A stretch of 64,000 nt of DNA from NCBI GenBank assembly GCA_051294375.1, contig CM119263.1, positions 28,681,280 through 28,745,279 of the forward strand, read 5' to 3'. The notes under the pieces are model-generated. The model did no database searches and was not told where the DNA came from. It saw only the letters and a list, made by a program, of their open reading frames with translations. Shown here piece by piece: positions 1 to 11,244 of this stretch. Each line of letters opens with the position of its first letter. The first letter of the stretch is position 1. This DNA is from Paraspadella gotoi (Eukaryota; Chaetognatha). The translations under genes and the position numbers were made by a program.

Positions 1-300
1 CTTTTCTTTTTATTCTTTTTTTCTCTCTTTTCGATTTTTCGACGGAGCCGGAGATTTTCCGGATCTCGTCCGCCAATTTCCGGCTCTCAGACGGTCCAGT
101 CCGAATCTTTCGTCACCGGGTTTGAGCGATCGCTTCCGTGTCCCAGCGTTCGCATCCGGTTGTCATTTAATTTAATCCAAAAGTGGAAAAATGATAGGGT
201 TAGAAACTGATGACACAAAAAGATGATGTTAAACGATGATAATTTGTGAAGAAGTTATAAATAAGTAAAAGAGATTATGAATCATTGCAGGTTGAGTGTG
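1..300. other. Non-coding leader of window, nothing identified
   Basis: Mixed-composition sequence with a T-rich start and AT-rich end. I see no exon with acceptable splice sites and no RNA gene here. It may be intron or intergenic sequence 5' of the candidate exon at about 449-953. Confidence 0.5.
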
Positions 301-305
301 GTGAT

Positions 306-400
306 GCACTTTCTCTCTCTCCTTCTCTCTCTCCTCTCTCTCTCTCTCTCTCTTCTTCTCTCTCTCTCTCTCTTCTCTCTCTCTCTTACATCTCTGCTCT
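306..400. repeat. (TC)n microsatellite
   Basis: Imperfect TC/CT dinucleotide tract on the plus strand. It lies just before the acceptor-like site (TTTCCAG, about 442-448) of the candidate exon that follows, so it could serve as an unusually long polypyrimidine tract. Confidence 0.85.
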
Positions 401-448
401 CTCTCTTTTTCGAACCCATCGCGCAGAATCTTCCCTTTCATTTCCAGG

Positions 449-953
449 ATTAAGGTCTCGCGGTCTGATTTGTGGCATTTCGTCTTGGCCCGCTGCCCTT
501 TTGTCCGTCGACGACCAAGGGCAGGAAGAACAGCGACATCTGCAGCATCGACAGAGAATCGCGTGGCGGCGACGAGTTCAACAAAAGACTAACGAATCAG
601 AAAAACTTGAAGAAGCTGAACTCGGATCAAAACAGATTGAACAGTCGTTCTTAGAAACGAATCAGCCGAAACTCGAGCCGCTACCGGAGCCGAAACTCCA
701 GCCGCTACCCCAGCCAGACCCGCGCCTCCAGCACCAACAACAACTACAACAACAACAACAGCGTGAACAACAACGACGAGCCGGGGCTCCCCGGAGTCTT
801 CCGACTCTAAATGAAATTAAGGAGGTGATTCGTTGTCCATTGAGACAGAAACTGTGGATCCAAGCAAATTGTCAGATGAAGGGAAGCCACTTTCAGGACT
901 CTGCCCGACCGGAAGAAGAGAAAAATCTCTGTTGAGGCGCTGAGAGTTGGAAA
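449..953 (+). CDS. Possible terminal exon of an unidentified plus-strand gene (frame disrupted)
   Basis: Gene not recognised. A TC-rich tract and a CAG acceptor are followed by sequence of coding-like composition. No single frame gives a convincing protein. One frame stays open to 935 and reads Gln/Pro/Arg-rich (LQQQQQ). A second reads Ser/Arg/Asn-rich (SSTNNNYNNNNS) but has a stop near 652. A third gives a natural-looking end (SIETETVDPSKLSDEGK) and stops at about 951-953. Two or three single-base errors would join the second and third frames into a low-complexity, hydrophilic C-terminus. It could also be the far 5' part of the CLPB gene that follows, or untranslated sequence. Confidence is low because no domain is visible. 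Confidence 0.22.
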
Positions 954-1560
954 GAATGGGGAGAGGGGGAGGGAGGGAAGGAGGGAGAGAGGGAGGGATG
1001 GAGAGGGTTGGGTGAGGAAGGAAGGGGATGGGAGGGGTGAAGGGAAGGAGAGGTGGGAGGAGCGGGAAGAGAGGGAGGGAGGGAAAGGCAGGAAGAAGGA
1101 GGCAAGAGGGAGAAGGAGGGGAAGGGTTTAGGGAAGATAGAGAAAGGGAGATGAGGAGGAACGAAGGGTTGGGAGAGGGAGAGAGGAAAGGAAGGAAGAA
1201 GAAGAAGAAGACGAAGAAGAAAAGAAAGGAAGTTTGTGAGAAAAAAAAAGATTAAATTTAGTTGATAGAAAAGAGAGGGAGAGAGATAGGAGAAAAGAAA
1301 AGAAGGAAGAGGAAGGGAGAGAAGGAAGGGAGAGGAAAAGACGAGGAAAGAAACCAAATAAAAATCATTGAAAAAAGTTAATAAAAGAAACGGATTATCG
1401 TTTTTTTTTCTCATTTCCTTTCTGTGTAACGTCTGGAAAAGGGGAAAAGGGTGACCGTGGGAGGAGCGAGAGAGAACAGGGTAGAATAAGAAATATGGAG
1501 GGCGGGAGTGAGAGGGAGAGAAAGAAAGGCTGAGCAATAAAGAATGAGAAGGTGAGGGAA
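954..1560. repeat. Purine-rich (GGA/GAA) tract
   Basis: About 600 bases almost entirely A and G on the plus strand. Reading frames in it are simple-sequence artefacts (Arg/Lys/Glu/Gly or Ser/Pro/Leu strings). No gene is supported. Confidence 0.8.
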
Positions 1561-1679
1561 AAGTAAGGAAAGTGAACGGGAATCGCTTTGCGACGTTTAG
1601 AAGTTGATTACTTCCGACGCTGAGCTACATTTCCAAGTCGTTGTGAAAGACGACGACGACGAATACGAGGAAAGGTGTG

Positions 1680-1681
<2 letters not shown>

Positions 1682-1745
<64 letters not shown>

Positions 1746-1746
1746 C
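1682..1746. repeat. (GAT)n trinucleotide array
   Basis: About 21 GAT/ATG units with one GCT interruption near the end. In one plus frame it encodes poly-Asp within a 67-codon open frame starting at 1604. Whether that frame is translated as part of CLPB is undecided. Confidence 0.9.
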
Positions 1747-1862
1747 TGATGATGATGACGACGAGTTTGACGTCTATAATAATGATGACCTACCCAAAAA
1801 AGTGTAAATTAAAATAAAACAATAAAAATACTTTTCATTTTATTGGATTTAAAAGTTGACTA

Positions 1863-1873
1863 TTATGACGACG

Positions 1874-1920
<47 letters not shown>

Positions 1921-1921
1921 C
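1863..1921. repeat. (GAC)n trinucleotide array
   Basis: About 18 nearly perfect GAC units, encoding poly-Asp in one plus frame and poly-Val or poly-Ser on the other strand. It belongs to a series of GAC/GAT arrays spread through the CLPB locus, both in exons and in introns. Confidence 0.9.
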
Positions 1922-2099
1922 CAAGGCAATCGAAGATGATGGTCTGGTTGTATTCTGCAATGGGCGGGCAAACGACAACGACTACGACGACGATGACGAT
2001 GACTTCAAAGAGAGAAAACAGATTCTGAACAACAACAACTACAACAGTGAACAACAACAACAACTCAAAAGACGATATTGTCGACTTAAACGATGTTGA

Positions 2100-2354
2100 T
2101 TCCTTCGCTTCGACGACGATGAAGACGACGACGACGAATCTGATTGCAATGACGACCGCGAAGACGACGAAGACGACAACGACGACAACGACGACAACGA
2201 CGACAACGACGACGACGACGACGATTTGGGTTCCCATTTCGATGCAGATGAGGAATCTGATTGGATCAAAGACGCCGACGAAGAGTTAATCAACTGCGTC
2301 CACGACTTTGGATGGAAACCGTTGCACGTCGCTGCCGCCAACGGGAATCTCAAG
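2100..2354 (+). CDS. CLPB: CLPB exon: acidic Asp/Asn block and first ankyrin helix pair
   Basis: The frame opens at 2100 and runs to a GT donor at 2355. The first ~45 codons are nearly all Asp, Glu and Asn (GAC/AAC repeats). Then comes SDWIKDADEELINCV and the ankyrin core GWKPLHVAAANGNLK, which aligns with GWTALMVAAINRN of human CLPB. The exon ends in phase 0 and joins the next one to complete the repeat. Upstream, 2047-2100 reads well in a different frame (Asn-rich), so a single-base error near 2100 may hide the true 5' end. The donor (AAG/GTTTTG) is weak. Confidence 0.75.
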
Positions 2355-5300
2355 GTTTTGTTTTTGTTTTTATTTAGTTTTGTGTTTGTTTACGTTTTTG
2401 TTTTCGTAAATGTTTTTTTTTCTCTCAAACAATGTACTACGCACGGTGGAGTTATCAAAAGCTATTTAAAAATAAAACTAGAAAAAATAATATTTTTACA
2501 ATTCGATGTCTGTGATGAATGAGGCACGATGACGCGGGACGACGCCCACTTTGGCGTCAACGACAACAGTGACTAAACCTGTGGCGCCTTAATAACAAAA
2601 ACAACAATAACCTCAACAAGAACAACAACAACAAAAACTCCGACGGGATGACTCCCGATGTTTTTGACGAAATCGCGATTTTATTCTGAATCCAAAGTTT
2701 TGGGCGAAATTTCTCGAGTGGAATTCGCTCGCCTCGAATTTCCTCTCTCTCTCTCTCTTTCGTTTCAAGTGGAAAAAAGAGAGAGAGGGAAAATGGTCGA
2801 GAAACATTTTGGGTATAAACAAACAAACGGTTTGGAAAGAGTGGCAAAGATAGGTTAAAGGGTAGAAAAGAGAAGAGAAAGAGTGGCGAAGATAGGTTAA
2901 AGGGTNNNNNNNNNNAGAGAAAGAGGAGTAAAAAGGGGTTGAGGGGCAAAAAGATGAGCCACGGCAAGAGAAGCAAGATAGAATGGTAAAGACTAGCAAT
3001 GGTGAGAAAAGTGCCAAAGGACGTAATGAGAGCAAAATGTAGCTAAATGTAGCTGAATGTAGCAAGCTGTAGCTGTCAGAAATGAATGGGAGCGTCTGCC
3101 TTAATTAGATTAGGCCGTCTCTGTCTCTTTTCTCTCTTTCTCTCTTTCTCTCTCAAAAGAGATGAACTTTTGATTCAACCGAAAATGAGATTGAGTTCAT
3201 CAATCTCATTTGCATATTGTCGTATTCACATTGACTTGTCATAAATTTTATTCATGTGTCATTTCATGGTCTCATATCACGAATTCACTCTTGTCATTAG
3301 TGTAGCAATTGATGATAGGACTCTTGTCATTAGTGTAGCAATCGATGAAAGGTCTATTGTCATTAGTGTAGCAATTAATGCTAGGACTCTTGTCATTAGC
3401 GTAGCAATTGATGATAGGACTCTTATCATTAGAGTAGCAATTGATGATAGGACTCTTGTCATCAGTGTAGAAATTTATGATAGGACTCTTGTCATTAGTG
3501 TAGCAATTGATGATAGGACTCCATTACCTCACTACATCTCTCTCCTTGAAAATCAGGCTGCCAATTCTTTTCCTCGCCTTACCCTCGCCTTACCTTCGAT
3601 CCTTTTGGCCAATCTTCTCGCCCGACGCTTCATTAACTTTTCCGCCTCACCTCCCCGCGTCCGTCGCTCACCTGACCCGACGCGACTCCACCTTTTCACC
3701 TTTTCCATTCACCCTCACCCTCACGACATTCTCCCCCCCCCCACCCCTCGGGTGAATTCACAGGCGGTGAAGGAACTTTTGGATCGAAACGCCGACGTCG
3801 ACGCCAGAGACGAATTCACGAGGTTGTCGTCGTCGTCGTTGTTGTTGTTGNNNNNNNNNNNNNNNNNNNNNNNNNNNNNNNNNNNNNNNNNNNNNNNNNN
3901 NNNNNNNNNNNNNNNNNNNNNNNNNNNNNNNNNNNNNNNNNNNNNNNNNNNNNNNNNNNNNNNNNNNNNNNNNNNNNNNNNNNNNNNNNNNNNNNNNNNN
4001 NNNNNNNNNNNNNNNNNNNNNNNNNNNNNNNNNNNNNNNNNNNNNNNNNNNNNNNNNNNNNNNNNNNNNNNNNNNNNNNNNNNNNNNNNNNNNNNNNNCG
4101 AGATGACCACCCGGCACCGCGCCTCTTCCGGCGACTACGAGTGGTTCAAAGAGGCGCTCGCCCTCTTGCGGACGAGAGAGGCGGAGTTCTCGGACAAGAT
4201 CGATTCCAACGTCGGTGGAGATCTTTGTGGGGGGAATTGGAGTTGTTGTTGTTGTTGTTGTTATTGTTATTGATATTGTGGTTGTTGTTATTGTTGTTGT
4301 TATTGTTGTTGTTATTTTTATTTTTTTGGTTTTTTTTTGGGGTTTCCCGAGTTTTGCCTTTTAATTTTTAAGATACATGATTTATGCGTAACTAATTACT
4401 AATTACTAATTACAAATTACTAATTACTCCTCCTCCCTCACCCTTCTCCCCTCTCTTCCCCCCNNNNNNNNNNNNNNNNNNNNNNNNNNNNNNNNNNNNN
4501 NNNNNNNNNNNNNNNNNNNNNNNNNNNNNNNNNNNNNNNNNNNNNNNNNNNNNNNNNNNNNNNNNNNNNNNNNNNNNNNNNNNNNNNNNNNNNNNNNNNN
4601 NNNNNNNNNNNNNNNNNNNNNNNNNNNNNNNNNNNNNNNNNNNNGAGAGAGGTTGCGACGTCGACGCTGCAAGCGACGCCGGAACGACGCCGCTGGTGAG
4701 ATGGGCGCCGGGGGGTCAAAGCGCCGGTGATTAGGACGCCCGGGTTGTGGGAGCGCCGGTGAGTAAGCTGCCGGGGTGTGAGAAGGCCAATGAGAAGGGC
4801 GCCTGGTTATGAGAGCGCAGGTGAAAGTACCGAGCGCCGAGGTGTGAGAGCGAATGTGAAAGAGGACACAAAGGGGTGAGAAGATGACATAGCTAAAAAT
4901 TGTTTTCGAGAATGTCAGCGCCAACAAAAAGGAATCAACACAAATGACACTGCAGATAAAATGTTATAGTTAAAATTTCAATTGAATGAGTGTTTCAGAT
5001 TTTGTAACTGTCATGGAACAATGCGAGACGCTAAGACAAAAACACGAAAGAAGATTTTCGAAAAAAGATTAAACGTTCAACTTAGTCAATGAACTAATGA
5101 ACTAATGAACTAATGAACTAATGAACTAATGAAGATGCAAAGATCAATCGTCATTAGCGATGACGTCGGGGAGAGGTTAAGCGTCAGTCGAAGAATCAAT
5201 GCATCAATGATCGAAATGAATCAGAAAATCTTTTTTTATCTTGAGTGAATTGAATCGCAGAATTGAAAAGAATTTTATGCATAATCATCGTCATCTTCGT

Positions 5301-8286
5301 TCTCGTCATCATCTTCCTCATCATCTTCATCGTCGTTGTCATCGTCGTTTTCATCATTGTCGTTCGTCCATAATGTGAGCTTCTTTCTCTCACTGGTCCA
5401 GTGGTCCATCCATAAACCCGGGGGCGACCTTAATAGTCAGTCCGCTCGTGATTCTCGTTCCCTTTTCCCCATCCTCCCTCAACCTTCTTTCTTTCGTATG
5501 AGACAGGGGTATAGACAGCCTAGAATCAGGGGCAGGGGCATAGACAGCCTCGAAGCCCGTCAGCCTAAATCCTTCCAACAACCCATTGACTTGAGGTCAT
5601 CAAAACAAAGTCACTGACCAGAGTTTCACTAAAAATTTCATCTTGTAATGACGTGATATCACTCTAGTTTTATATGGCTGTAACCCAATGATCACGGTTT
5701 CCAGCCCTGGTCGGAACGGTCCTGACATANNNNNNNNNNNNNNNNNNNNNNNNNNNNNNNNNNNNNNNNNNNNNNNNNNNNNNNNNNNNNNNNNNNNNNN
5801 NNNNNNNNNNNNNNNNNNNNNNNNNNNNNNNNNNNNNNNNNNNNNNNNNNNNNNNNNNNNNNNNNNNNNNNNNNNNNNNNNNNNNNNNNNNNNNNNNNNN
5901 NNNNNNNNNNNNNNNNNNNNNNNNNNNNNNNNNNNNNNNNNNNNNNNNNNNNNNNNNNNNNNNNNNNNNNNNNNNNNNNNNNNNNNNNNNNNNNNNNNNN
6001 NNNNNNNNNNNNNNNNNNNNNNNNNNNNNNNNNNNNNNNNNNNNNNNNNNNNNNNNNNNNNNNNNNNNNNNNNNNNNNNNNNNNNNNNNNNNNNNNNNNN
6101 NNNNNNNNNNNNNNNNNNNNNNNNNNNNNNNNNNNNNNNNNNNNNNNNNNNNNNNNNNNNNNNNNNNNNNNTTATCATATTAGGACAGATATGTATTGAT
6201 AATGGGTCGACGAAAATTTTATGAATTGTGTATTAGTTCGATATTTACAATTACTTTTGAAAAAGCAGATGTCAGTGGATGTCAGGGTAACCAATGGGGG
6301 CATACTTAAGTGACTTTAGATACGAGATAAAATCAAAAAAATCTTGCCTTCAATTTATGAACTTGGCTCAGACTTTTACTCCATCGACAAATCAAGCGAG
6401 GCCCAGTTGACTACAGCGACATCTATCTCCTTAAAGCCGTTTACCCCCCCCCNNNNNNNNNNNNNNNNNNNNNNNNNNNNNNNNNNNNNNNNNNNNNNNN
6501 NNNNNNNNNNNNNNNNNNNNNNNNNNNNNNNNNNNNNNNNNNNNNNNNNNNNNNNNNNNNNNNNNNNNNNNNNNNNNNNNNNNNNNNNNNNNNNNNNNNN
6601 NNNNNNNNNNNNNNNNNNNNNNNNNNNNNNNNNNNNNNNNNNNNNNNNNNNNNNNNNNNNNNNNNNNNNNNNNNNNNNNNNNNNNNNNNNNNNNNNNNNN
6701 NNNNNNNNNNNNNNNNNNNNNNNNNNNNNNNNNNNAGAGAGAGAGAGAGAGAGAGAGAGATTGCGTCTTGAGACGGATTATGACTCTTCTTCGACTTATG
6801 CCAGTGGCCCCGCCCGCACAGACGCCCACTTATTAATAGTTATCCTTCGCCGAAAAATATTGGCCGGACGTCGTCTTCGTCGTCGTCGTCGTCATTGTCC
6901 ATATCATCGTCGTCGTCGTCACTGTCGTTGTCGTTGTCGGCGTCAATGTCATTATCTTTTTTTGTCGATTTTCTTTTGTTTTGTGTTGATGCGATCATCA
7001 TGTCCATCGCTCTCCTTTCGGTCAGAGGTCAATGACCTTTGGCAACACTCCCGCCTTAAAATACCTTCATTCTTGACTGCAACCATTGTCTCATTTTTCC
7101 CTCAGTCACCTTTCTTTCGTCATCCCCTTCCCCTCTGTCACCCACCATCCCCTTTGTCACCAACAATCCTCAATTTTTCAGGTGTCATGCGCGATGCGTA
7201 GGTGGCGCTTCGGTTGGTGGAATCGGCAACATCCCTTTGTCATTTTGTTTTTGGGTCCATCGGGAGTGGGAAAGACGGAGATGGCGAAAGAGGTCGCTGA
7301 GAATGACGATGACGACGACGACGACAAGGACGACGACGAAATATTTCTCAATCCTAATTCACAGATTTTAAAATTTTCAGGTGGCTGGATTTTTAGAGGA
7401 AGATTTCGGAAGCGAATTCGTTAGACTCGACATGTCTGAATATCAGGCGCGTTCATAAAAAAGAATATCAAATCAATCTACTAAAGATAATATTATTAGA
7501 CAATTTAATCATATGGGATGAAAAAATTCCTTCAGCTTAAGAATGCATTTTGTCGTTTTCCAGGAAAAACACTCGGTATCGAAACTGATCGGAGCTCCAC
7601 CAGGTGAATCAAATTGATATAATAGGAAAACGTTTTCTGAAGCACGGGGAAAACCCGGGCACAAGGGGGTTCGGACCGGAAGAGGCAAAGGTATAATAGC
7701 ATAGTGGCTAGGATCGCCATTACTGATCGCACATGACTCTATGATTGGCTTCGACAAACTGTTGGTGATGCCATAAATTGATGCCTTCACAGTTTCGGCT
7801 TGAAATATAAATATTGATAACTATGTTTTTTTTATTTTCTTGACCGCATCTAATACCCTCGTAATAAAAGGGAAATTGGCTTCGTGAAGAATCTAATGGG
7901 ATCAAAGGTCAAAGGTCAATATTGGCTTTTTGACCTTCGAATGATCAAATAGTCTTGGCTTTATGACTTCTTGGTGAAAGGTCATTATTGGCTTTTTGAC
8001 CTTCAAAAGATCAAATGGTCAATCTTAGCTGTATGACCTTCAAGGCATCAAAGGTCATTTAAGGCTTTGTGACCTTCAAGGGGTCAAAGGGTCAGTCTTA
8101 GCTGTATGACCTTCAAGGCATCAAAGGTCATTTAAGGCTTTGTGACCTTCAAGGGGTCAAAGGATCAGTCTTGCTTTCTTTGACCCTCGAAAAAGAAATG
8201 GAAGGGCGAGAATGAATTTGACCTTGGATCTCGTTCAGTGACCAGAAATGAGACTTCGGTTGCTGACCTCCCACGATCGCTCTTTT

Positions 8287-8339
<53 letters not shown>

Positions 8340-8666
8340 TCTGCTCTCTCTCTCTCTCTCTCTCGTCTCTACACTCGGCCTGATCAAAAGACTATCCTCT
8401 CTACCATCGCTTCAGGCTCCTCCGCTCCCCATAGTCACCACCCGCTCCATTAAGTCTATCCCGCTCCAACAGGCTACGTGGGTCACGACGTCGCTTCTCA
8501 CTTGACGAAAGAGTTGAAGCGAATCTCGAAGTCGAAGAAGGAATGCGTCGTCCTCTTGGATGAGGTGTGATTCGCGTGATGTGATGTGATGCGTGAGGTG
8601 TGATGTGATTTGTGAGGTGTGATGCTTGAAGTGAAGTGAAGGGAAAAAAACAATCGTCAGGATTTC

Positions 8667-8760
<94 letters not shown>

Positions 8761-9542
8761 CGACCATAGTGAGGATATCAATGACAACGATGGTGATGCC
8801 AATGTCAACGACGATGATAATAGCCACTCATCGCATCCAGGTGGAGAAGGCTCACCCGGATGTAATGATGGTGATGCTTCAACTCTTTGACGAAGGCCGA
8901 ATCACCGATTCTTACGGTGAGAGGGCGGGTGAGGTGTTTATGGGGAAAGAGTGAAGGTGGGCGAATGGGTGAGGGATGGGAAGTGGCAGGTGAGTAGCGG
9001 GTGAAAGGTGCGACCCCAAAGTTCGCTTATTCGCGTCCAACAAATTTCTTTTCCCCAAAAAAATAATCGAAAGACGAGGTTAAGTCTTTTCGACTTTCGT
9101 CGTTTCTCGATTTTGACAAATTGACGGGAGAGATGAAGACGACGACGACGACGACGACGACGACGGCTTTGCAATATGTCCCAACTCTATGCGGTGGTAG
9201 CGGGAAACATCCTTTCGGATGGCAAAAGAGACTAGAGTCTCAAGCAAACAAGGAGAAAGGCGAAATCCCGTTCTGTTTCTTGGGTTACGGAGTGGGCCAG
9301 GCCCAGCCGACCTGGTCAGTGACCAGTGGTCACCTCCCCCTCTTCCTCCCCTTACCAAATCCCTTGCCCCCTGCCCCCTTCCCCCTTCTCTCTCCCTTTT
9401 CCTATATCTTTCCCCACACTTTTTAAACAACATTCTGACAGCAGCCTCACAAGTCACTGTTGTCTGCTACCTAAGACAGGTTTGAGAGTGAGGTAGTTCC
9501 TTGACCTTGTTGGACGAATGCCTTTTAAGTCAAGTCAAGACC

Positions 9543-9577
<35 letters not shown>

Positions 9578-10146
9578 TACGAAGACGATGATGACGACGA
9601 CGAGGAAGAGGCATATTAGGACGACTTTTAATACATACATGCATATTAAAAATGTATGCTTCGCTTGGATCTTCCCTGCGCTAAACTGCTTGTGTGCGAC
9701 CAACTGGATGGAAAAAGCAAGACGGTTTCTCCAATCGCTTTGACTACTATTCAATTTCCTACTCCCTTACTCCTCCTCCTCCCCTCCTCCTCCTACTCCT
9801 CCTCCTCCCCCACCCCCCTCTCCAAGGTGAGACGGTAGAGTGCAAGAACGCCATCTTCATCATGACCTCGAATCTTGCCGCTTCCGTCATCAACGACAAA
9901 AAAGCAGACGACGTCTTCGATCGACAAACGTTTAGGGTCAAGGAGAATTTCGAGAATAAAGAGGTTTGATTGGTCGGTTTTGATTGGCTGGTTTTCATTG
10001 GAGGCTTGATTGGAGGCTTGATGCTTGGCGGTCGTAAGAAGAAAAGAAAAATAAAGAAAAAGGAAAAAGAAAAGGAAAAAGAAGAGATGAAGAGAAGAAG
10101 AGGAAAAGAAGACGAGGACAAGACAAAGAACAGAGAAGGAACGGAG

Positions 10147-10204
<58 letters not shown>

Positions 10205-10349
10205 GAGAGAGAGAAGAGAGGAGAGAAGAAAGAGAGCAGTAGTGTGAAAATTCCTCACCTCCTAATTGATTTCCGATTTTTGAGGTCGCAGTTCCATGGA
10301 AAAGAAATCTGATTTATTCGGACGAGAGAGAGAGAGAGAAGAGAGAGAT

Positions 10350-10431
<82 letters not shown>

Positions 10432-10567
10432 AGGGGCAAGGGAGGAAAAAAAGAGAAATGAGTCTATAAACTGGCGAGTTATTTAAAAATATGAAAATAA
10501 AGAAAAAATAAAAATAAAGAAAACGAAAGAAAGAAAGACACAAAAGAAATAAAGAGAGAAGAAAAAA

Positions 10568-10603
<36 letters not shown>

Positions 10604-10604
10604 A

Positions 10605-10635
<31 letters not shown>

Positions 10636-10925
10636 AAGAAAGAATAGAAAGAAAGACAGAAAGAACTTAGAAGGATGTCTCGATTAAGAAATGAGCGCGG
10701 AGAAAGAAGAGCTGACGTCTCCACTTACTTCATTTAAAATAAATTCGGAAAAAAGTTTGACTCAGAAAATGACGTCAGAGGAGGATGACGTCAAACGAAG
10801 AGAACTGGATGAAAAAAAATAATGAAGAAAGTGGCATTTGAAAGACTTGTCAAAGAAAGGGAAATAAGGAAATTGAAGAGATGAGAGAGAGAGAGGGGGG
10901 GGGAGAGAGAGAGGAGAGACGAGAG

Positions 10926-10961
<36 letters not shown>

Positions 10962-11156
10962 CGAGAGAGAGAGAGAGAGAAAGAAAGAGCAGAGAGAGAA
11001 GAGAAATTGAGAGAGACAGACAGACAGAGAGACAGACAGACAGATGAAATGTTCTCCTTTTCGTCGTAGATTCGTCCGTTGCTGAAAAAACATTCAAGAG
11101 AAGCGAACTTTCTCGGAGAATCAAGGAAATCGTCTTTTCCTGCCTTTCAGGTTGAG

Positions 11157-11244
<88 letters not shown>

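Larger units (their letters stand above)
4881..7181. other. CLPB intron with gaps, no exon identified
   Basis: Contains a short run of the unit GAACTAAT (5093-5133), a region of imperfect CATC/GTC repeats (5285-5365), two large gaps and (GA)n at 6736-6760. The CLPB linker between ankyrins and ATPase (in human, about 60 residues) should be encoded here and is probably inside the gaps. Confidence 0.5.

Noticed and set aside
893-1537. 214-codon minus-strand frame rich in Ser, Pro, Leu and Phe
   Set aside because: Lies entirely in purine-rich simple sequence; composition explains the open frame.
3254-3530. Open frames on both strands reading TLVISVAIDDR repeats
   Set aside because: Product of a 33-bp minisatellite lacking stops; no splice or start context.
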